A stretch of DNA of 18,564 nucleotides from an uncultured Burkholderiaceae bacterium (GTDB lineage: Bacteria > Pseudomonadota > Gammaproteobacteria > Burkholderiales > Burkholderiaceae): assembly GCA_937871985.1 (NCBI GenBank), contig CALMPB010000454.1, positions 1 to 18,564 on the forward strand, written 5' to 3'. Below are positions 14,010-18,564 of the stretch, in pieces. A program made the position numbers and the translations under genes. Numbering within the stretch: position 1 is the first letter of the stretch; each line of letters begins with the position of its first letter. A model generated the notes under the pieces. The model was not told the origin of the DNA. It searched no databases and saw nothing but the letters and a program-made list of their open reading frames with translations.

Positions 14010-15611
14010 CTAAGCCTGCAGCAGCCGGCTCAAGGCATCGACGGTGTGCTGAGGGTTGCCGCGCGGGATGCGGGCCAGCACGTAGCGGTCGGGGCGCACC
14101 AGAAGCCAGCTGTCTTTGGCCTCGGCGCAATGGCGTTCGAAATCTCCGCGCGCGTCGCGCACCGTGCTCGCACCCGGCGCATCGGGAAAGGCGTTGTAGT
14201 AGCGCGGCGTGATGCAAACGCGCTTCAGCCCGAGCTGGGATTCGAACGGCAGTTCCGGCAGCCCCTTGAAGGCTTCGGCCGGGTCGGTGTTGAAGGCTAT
14301 GAGCGAGAAGGCCACCCCCAGTATTTCGTCCAGGCGGTGGGTGCGTCGATCCTGGGTTTCCACCTCGGGCTGGGGCAGCATGCGCCCGACCCGCGTGCGG
14401 CGCAGGTCGGTCCCGTCCGGCACGATATAGCCCTTGGAAAAGCGCGGCTTGGGCTTGTAGCGCATCTGGGTGATGTAGTCGTTGGCGGGAGGCACCCATT
14501 GCAGAACCCGGAAGCCCGTCTGGATGAGGCGTGCCTTGAGCATGGTGTCGGGCATCATGATACGGCCCAGGGTGATGGCCAGCTTGATCAGCTCCCAGGC
14601 GTGCTCGGGGCGTTCGTCCTGATAGCTGTCCAGCACGGCGGGCCCCAGCCGGCCCTGGACGACGGCGGCCAGCTTCCAGGCCAGGTTCGAGGCGTCGCGC
14701 AGGCCGCTGTTCAGCCCCTGGCCGGCGAAGGGTGGCGTCAGGTGCGCCGCGTCGCCGAGCAGGAAAACCGAGCCTTTGCGCCATTCGGTCACCATGCGGG
14801 CATGGAAGGTGTAGACCTGCTTGCGCACGATTTCCACGCCGTCGTCGGGGCCGTGGTCGCGCAGCAGCTGGCTGATGAAGGCGGGGTCGGTGACCTGCTC
14901 GTCGGTTTCGCCGTCCAGCAGCATGAATTCGAAGCGGCGCGTGCTGTTGGGGCCGGGAAGGTTGATGCCCGGCCTGCGCGGATCACAGTAGACCCGGGTT
15001 TCGCGGAAATTGTCGCGTGTGCCGGCAAGGTCGATGATCAGCCATTTCTTTTCGTAGGTATAGCCTTTCATGCCTACATCCAGCATATGCCGGATGGGGC
15101 TGCGCCCGCCGTCGCAGGCCGCCACGTAGCGGCTGCGGTGCGAATAGCGGGCGCCGTCCTGTGTCTGGACTTCCAGGGTCACGCCCGCGTCGTCTTGCTC
15201 GAGGCCCAGCACTTCGTGGCCGAAGCGCAGTTCCAGGTGGGGATAGCGGCGCAGCGAGTCGGCCAGCATGGCTTCCAGTTCGGGCTGCGCAAAGGCGCTG
15301 CGCCGCGGGTGGCCGTACTCGGCGGCCGTGGGCGACACCGAGGCGAAGGGCCGGCGATCCGGGCCAAGGTAGACCGAGCCGTAGTCCATGGCGCAGATGC
15401 CGCGCACGCTGTCGGCCAGGCCCGCCATTTGCAGCGAACGCAGGGATTCGTCGTCGATGGAGACGGCGCGGGGCGCTTTGACGGTGCTCAGGTTGCGTTC
15501 CAGCAGCACCACCGGGACGTCTTGTGCGCAAAGCAGGTTGGCCAGCATCAGGCCTACAGGCCCGGCGCCGACAATGGTGACAGGGACGGAGGTTGCGCCT
15601 TGGGGCTGCAT
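14010..15611 (-). CDS. FAD-dependent aromatic hydroxylase, MhpA-like
   Basis: A 533-residue flavin monooxygenase resembling 3-(3-hydroxyphenyl)propionate hydroxylase (MhpA) and related phenolic-acid hydroxylases. It has GAGPVG at 15-20, the DG motif CDGGRSPIR at 166-174 and the GD motif GDAAHLTPPFAGQGLNSG at 286-303. These enzymes add a hydroxyl group ortho to an existing one with NAD(P)H and O2, making a catechol-type substrate for meta cleavage. The ATG at 15611 is preceded by GGAG at nine bases. The longer reading from a TTG at 15626 would overlap that site and is less likely. The start is 21 bases after the IclR stop, in an apparent operon with an FAH-family enzyme, and an extradiol-type dioxygenase is nearby. 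Phenylpropanoid specificity is not proved, and there is no MhpC- or MhpD-like gene here. Confidence 0.9.
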   Translation of the reverse strand: MQPQGATSVPVTIVGAGPVGLMLANLLCAQDVPVVLLERNLSTVKAPRAVSIDDESLRSLQMAGLADSVRGICAMDYGSVYLGPDRRPFASVSPTAAEYGHPRRSAFAQPELEAMLADSLRRYPHLELRFGHEVLGLEQDDAGVTLEVQTQDGARYSHRSRYVAACDGGRSPIRHMLDVGMKGYTYEKKWLIIDLAGTRDNFRETRVYCDPRRPGINLPGPNSTRRFEFMLLDGETDEQVTDPAFISQLLRDHGPDDGVEIVRKQVYTFHARMVTEWRKGSVFLLGDAAHLTPPFAGQGLNSGLRDASNLAWKLAAVVQGRLGPAVLDSYQDERPEHAWELIKLAITLGRIMMPDTMLKARLIQTGFRVLQWVPPANDYITQMRYKPKPRFSKGYIVPDGTDLRRTRVGRMLPQPEVETQDRRTHRLDEILGVAFSLIAFNTDPAEAFKGLPELPFESQLGLKRVCITPRYYNAFPDAPGASTVRDARGDFERHCAEAKDSWLLVRPDRYVLARIPRGNPQHTVDALSRLLQA

Positions 15612-15632
15612 AAATGGGTTCTCCAACTGTTT

Positions 15633-16439
15633 TTACTTTCCGGCGCCGGGCAGCTGGGGCTGCGGGCGGTTTTCGATGCGCGCCAGGGCTTCCGAAATGC
15701 GCGCCGCCGCCATGACGATGCCGGTTACCAGGCGGTCTTCGCCCGCTTGGTCGACGTATTTTTCCCAGACCACCGCGCTCAGGCTGCGCATGACGCGGCC
15801 ATCGGCGTTGAAGATGGGGGCCGCGATGCCCATGCGCCCGGGGTCGACTTCGCCGTGCGATACGCAATAGCCGCGTTTTCGTATGGTGCGCAAACCGGCG
15901 CTGAACGATTTCCAGTCGTCGCCCATGCCGGCCCGGCGCAGTTCTTCGGTCTGGTTTTCGTATTCGCGTTTCTGCTGGCGCCACGACATGTAGGCCAGTA
16001 TGACCTTGGAGGTGGCCCCGCGGTAGAACGGCATGGGTTTGCCGCGTTCGTAGCTGATGCCCGCGCTGGATGGCGCGACCGTTTCCTGGTGGATGCACAT
16101 GACTTTTTTCTGGTAGACCTGGCACAGGATGAGCGAGGTTCCAGGGTGCATGGACGAGGCCAGCCCCGAGATGATGGGGCCGGCCACCTTGGACAGCGGG
16201 TCGGTGACGCGGATGCTGCGGTCGAACTCGATGAACGCCGAACCCAGGCAGTAGCCGCCGTTGGGCACTTCGTCCAGGTACTCGAACTTGGTAAGGCTTT
16301 GGAAATAGCGATATGCCGTGCTGATGGAAAGGTTCAGTTCTTTGGCGACGTCCTCGACGCTCCACACCGGCCGTTCTTCAGTGAACAGCCGGGGGATCGC
16401 CAGCATGCGCTCGATGGAACTGATGCGCTCGACAGTCAT
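15633..16439 (-). CDS. IclR-family transcriptional regulator
   Basis: A 268-residue IclR regulator. The N-terminal winged helix is at about 5-60, with RPVWSVEDVAKELNLSISTA (23-42) as the helix-turn-helix entry. The effector domain starts near residue 80 and includes SLILCQVYQKKVMCIHQE (102-119) and YERGKPMPFYRGATSKVIL (130-148), which line the ligand pocket in the family. IclR proteins often activate or repress aromatic catabolic operons in response to a pathway aromatic acid. The gene is sandwiched, same strand, between the FAH-family gene (24 bases upstream) and the MhpA-like hydroxylase (21 bases downstream), so it is very probably cotranscribed with its likely targets, giving autoregulation. 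The ATG at 16439 has only a weak ribosome-binding site. Confidence 0.93.
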   Translation of the reverse strand: MTVERISSIERMLAIPRLFTEERPVWSVEDVAKELNLSISTAYRYFQSLTKFEYLDEVPNGGYCLGSAFIEFDRSIRVTDPLSKVAGPIISGLASSMHPGTSLILCQVYQKKVMCIHQETVAPSSAGISYERGKPMPFYRGATSKVILAYMSWRQQKREYENQTEELRRAGMGDDWKSFSAGLRTIRKRGYCVSHGEVDPGRMGIAAPIFNADGRVMRSLSAVVWEKYVDQAGEDRLVTGIVMAAARISEALARIENRPQPQLPGAGK

Positions 16440-16463
16440 ATCGCCGGATTCCCGAAAAGGCCG

Positions 16464-17318
16464 TCAGGCCAGCTCGTCGACGATGGGGTTGCGCAGCAGG
16501 CCGACCTGGGTGATTTCGACCTCGACGACGTCGCCGGGCTTCATCCACACCTGGGGTTCGCGCTTGGCGCCGACGCCGCCGGGCGTTCCGGTGGCGATGA
16601 CGTCGCCGGCTTCCAGCGGCGTGAACGACGATACGTAGGCGATGATTTCGCCGATGGAGAAGATCATGTCCGAGATTTTGGCCTGCTGCATGATTTCGCC
16701 ATTGAGGCGGGTGGTCAGGGTTTGCGCCTCGATGTTTGGTACCTCGTCGCGGGTGACCAGCACGGGCCCGAAGGCGCCCGTGCCGACGAAGTTCTTGCCC
16801 GGCGTGAACTGGTGCGAGTGGCGCTGCCAGTCGCGGATGGAGCCATCGTTGTAGCAGGCGTATCCGGCCACGTGCTCGAGCGCGCGCTCGGCGGGAATGT
16901 AGCGTCCAGGGCGGCCGATGACCAGGGCCAGCTCGCCTTCGTAGTCGAGCTGTGTGGACACATGGGGGCGGATGATCGGGTCGCCGTCGGCGATCTGGCT
17001 GGCGGCGAAGCGGGTGAAGATGGAGGGGTGCTGTTCGACGGGGCGGCCGGTTTCCTTGCGGTGGGTTTCGTAGTTCAGGCCGACGCAGATGATTTTATTG
17101 GGATTGGGAATGACCGGCAGCAGATGCACTTCGTGCCGCGACAGCACGGGCGCGGCGGCCAGCGCCGCCTTGGCGTCGGCCAGGCCGCCGTCGAGCAGGG
17201 ATTTCAGGTCGGGGTAGCGGTTGCCCAGGATGGCGCTCAGGTGCGCGATGCGCTGGCCGTCGAGTTGGGCGCCGTAACCGGATTGGCCGTTGCGGCCGAC
17301 AAAAGATAAAAGATGCAT
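16464..17318 (-). CDS. Fumarylacetoacetate hydrolase (FAH) family protein
   Basis: A 284-residue FAH-superfamily enzyme. The substrate and metal region shows ICVGLNYETHRKETG (77-91), the divalent-metal ligands Glu127 and Glu129 in DYEGELALVIG, Asp158 in YNDGSIRDWQ, and GTPGGVG (244-250). Family members hydrolyse C-C bonds in acylpyruvates or isomerise and decarboxylate meta-cleavage products. In a gene cluster with an aromatic hydroxylase and an extradiol-type dioxygenase it is best read as acting on a ring-cleavage product, but hydrolase and isomerase cannot be separated by eye. I chose the ATG at 17318 because AAGGAT stands eight bases upstream and the protein then starts with the standard MHLLSF; a longer frame opening at 17468 reads through the intergenic palindrome. 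Confidence 0.92.
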   Translation of the reverse strand: MHLLSFVGRNGQSGYGAQLDGQRIAHLSAILGNRYPDLKSLLDGGLADAKAALAAAPVLSRHEVHLLPVIPNPNKIICVGLNYETHRKETGRPVEQHPSIFTRFAASQIADGDPIIRPHVSTQLDYEGELALVIGRPGRYIPAERALEHVAGYACYNDGSIRDWQRHSHQFTPGKNFVGTGAFGPVLVTRDEVPNIEAQTLTTRLNGEIMQQAKISDMIFSIGEIIAYVSSFTPLEAGDVIATGTPGGVGAKREPQVWMKPGDVVEVEITQVGLLRNPIVDELA

Positions 17319-17396
17319 GATGGGTGATCCTTGGAATTGCGAAAGTTCGGCGTGAATGCTGCGGTGAGGTTTAAGGTGAAGTTGCGATGAATATAT

Positions 17397-17410
17397 GAAC
17401 GTATATGTTC
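17397..17410. promoter_or_regulatory. Imperfect palindrome upstream of the FAH/IclR/hydroxylase operon
   Basis: GAACGTATATGTTC pairs at six of seven positions and lies about 80 bases before the FAH-family ATG in a short A+T-rich patch of the 169-base gap. IclR proteins bind palindromes of about this length, and the operon encodes one. TATATGAACG and TATATGTTCG also form an imperfect direct repeat here. No convincing -35/-10 pair was found. Confidence 0.4.
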
Positions 17411-17487
17411 GGGCGCCATGCTTTGCAGCGCGCCGCCGCTCATGCGGGCGGCCCTCATGAATCGGCATGTCGGCCCGCGAACGAACC

Positions 17488-18318
17488 CTAGCTGCGCAGG
17501 TAGGCCTTGCCCCAGCTATTGAGGGTTTTTTCCTGGTGCACCCAGCTTCCGGTGGGCCGGTCTTCGTTGACCACTTCGAGTTCGGCCGAGATTTCCAGCC
17601 AGTTGCGGTCGGGGTCGCGGATCATGAAGAACAGGTTGTTGCCCGGGCCGTGCCGGCCGGGGCCCCAGTCGAGCGGAATGTCGTGGGTGGACAGGTAGTC
17701 GGCCCAGTCGCGGATGAGATCCCAGTCGCCCGCCTCGTAGCAATGATGGTCGAAGGAGTTCTTGGGCGCCACGAATATGGCGATGATGTGATGTTCGGTG
17801 CCGGCGCGCAGGAAGCACGAGCGCAGGCTGTTGTCGTCGGCGTAGACGTTGTCGCTGACGCGCAAGCCCAGCACGTTCTGGTAGAAGGCCAGCATGGCGT
17901 CGATGCCGGTGGTGCCGAAGGCCACATGCTGCAGCCGGGCGGGCAGGCCCGCGTCGCGCAGGCGGTCTTGCGGGTCGTAACCCAGGACGATGCGGTTGCC
18001 GTCGGGGTCGATGACCGAGAACGCGCTATCGTCGAAAAAGGGGGAAGGGGAGGGCTCGATGGCGACTCCCGCGGCGGCGATGCGTTGCCGCAAGGTTTTC
18101 AAGTCTTGGGCGGAGGGCAGCTGAAGCGCGAAATAGCGCAGGGTGTTGGCCTGGCCGGGCGTGAATGCCATGCGGCGTTCGCGCCCTTCGCACATGAATC
18201 CGCCGTCATCCAGCGGTGTCGTGCGCATTTGCATGGCGCCGGCATAAAAAGAGGCCTGGGATTCCGGGCTGGGGGTGTTGACCCCCAGATGATCCAGCCG
18301 GGCCGTCAGCTTGCTCAT
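17488..18318 (-). CDS. VOC-family extradiol-type ring-cleavage dioxygenase
   Basis: A 276-residue protein with two vicinal-oxygen-chelate domains (about 5-120 and 128-265), like type I extradiol dioxygenases. By spacing against BphC recalled from memory, the metal ligands would be His131 (LQHVAFG), His192 (DHHCYE) and Glu242 (WLEISAE), and the active-site histidines His177 and His223 (GRHGPG) are present. The position of the usual active-site tyrosine is Met232. Such enzymes cleave catechols next to the two hydroxyls using Fe(II) or Mn(II). AGGAGA lies five bases before the ATG at 18318, so I reject the longer frame opening at 18381. It follows the partial binding-protein gene by about 78 bases and precedes the FAH operon by 169, so it may be cotranscribed with the binding protein. 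The substrate is unknown. Confidence 0.88.
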   Translation of the reverse strand: MSKLTARLDHLGVNTPSPESQASFYAGAMQMRTTPLDDGGFMCEGRERRMAFTPGQANTLRYFALQLPSAQDLKTLRQRIAAAGVAIEPSPSPFFDDSAFSVIDPDGNRIVLGYDPQDRLRDAGLPARLQHVAFGTTGIDAMLAFYQNVLGLRVSDNVYADDNSLRSCFLRAGTEHHIIAIFVAPKNSFDHHCYEAGDWDLIRDWADYLSTHDIPLDWGPGRHGPGNNLFFMIRDPDRNWLEISAELEVVNEDRPTGSWVHQEKTLNSWGKAYLRS

Positions 18319-18396
18319 ACTGCTCTCCTGGAAATATTCGGGCGCCGGCAGCGCGCGGGAAACACTGCGCGTTGCCGGCACGCCGGTCAGGCCGGG

Positions 18397-18564
18397 TTAG
18401 ACCCCCGGATCCTTGACGTTGGGGATGGTTTCAAACTCGACGTTGTAGATCTGGCCGTTGACCTTTTCGGCTTTGCGGATGTACACGTTCTGGATGATGT
18501 CGCGGGTTTCAGGGTCGATGCTGACCGGGCCGCGCGGGCTGACCCAGCTCATGCCCTTCATGGC
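18397..18564 (-). CDS. Third LivK-like substrate-binding protein, 3' end only
   Basis: The last 168 bases encode, on the minus strand, the C-terminal 55 residues of a LivK-like binding protein, ending KDPGV and TAA at 18397-18399. The fragment contains SPRGPVSIDPETRDIIQN and NVYIRKAEKVNGQIYNVEFE, very close to the C-terminus of the protein at 12652-13827. The start, signal peptide and most of the ligand site lie outside the window. It is the gene just upstream of the extradiol dioxygenase and probably supplies substrate for that pathway. Confidence 0.9.
   Translation of the reverse strand, partial: AMKGMSWVSPRGPVSIDPETRDIIQNVYIRKAEKVNGQIYNVEFETIPNVKDPGV

Noticed and set aside
13980..17309. 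A 1109-codon open frame on the plus strand
   Set aside because: It lies opposite the MhpA-like, IclR and FAH genes, all of which have clear family motifs. The translation is low-complexity (rich in G, A, V, H, D) with no recognisable domain, as expected of an antisense frame in G+C-rich coding DNA.
17432..17452. GCCGCC/GGCGGC inverted repeat between the dioxygenase and FAH genes
   Set aside because: Short and built of simple G+C sequence with no T-run, so chance is likely.

Overview
The window is high-GC DNA packed with aromatic-acid catabolism and transport genes. Gene content and style (several HAAT/Liv-type ABC transporters, IclR, LysR and MarR regulators, GlcG-like and cupin proteins) suggest a betaproteobacterium of the Burkholderiales, perhaps Alcaligenaceae (Bordetella/Achromobacter-like). 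That placement is inference from gene style, not from a marker gene.

Left region (1-5758). The end of a LivF-type ATPase meets a cupin gene tail to tail. Next, all on the minus strand and read from high to low coordinates, come a GlcG/HbpS-family protein, a MarR regulator, and an apparent operon of FAD aromatic hydroxylase, hydroxyquinol 1,2-dioxygenase and maleylacetate reductase. The last two form a complete hydroxyquinol route: ring opening to maleylacetate, then reduction to 3-oxoadipate. The hydroxylase presumably feeds it. A well-formed promoter with a 19-bp dyad over its -10/spacer precedes the hydroxylase.

Central region (5964-12579). A plus-strand operon encodes a complete branched-chain-type ABC importer in the order binding protein, LivG, LivM, LivF, LivH, followed by a 3-hydroxyisobutyrate-dehydrogenase-family enzyme. 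A LysR regulator converges on its 3' end. By eye this block is visibly richer in A+T than either flank and looks like an inserted module.

Right region (12652-18564, all minus strand). A stand-alone binding protein gene is followed, at higher coordinates, by an apparent FAH-family / IclR / MhpA-like FAD hydroxylase operon, an extradiol-type VOC dioxygenase, and the 3' end of a third binding protein. This looks like a second aromatic pathway using hydroxylation, meta cleavage and FAH-type hydrolysis or isomerisation.

The most interesting observation is that the promoter of the stand-alone binding protein (13904-13932) and that of the hydroxyquinol operon (4628-4656), about 9 kb apart, match without gaps at 22 of 29 positions. 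Both carry a 19-bp dyad at the same offset. This suggests that one regulator, most simply the local MarR protein, controls both ring cleavage and substrate capture. No RNA genes, insertion sequences or CRISPR arrays were seen, and no gene-free stretch exceeds about 205 bases.
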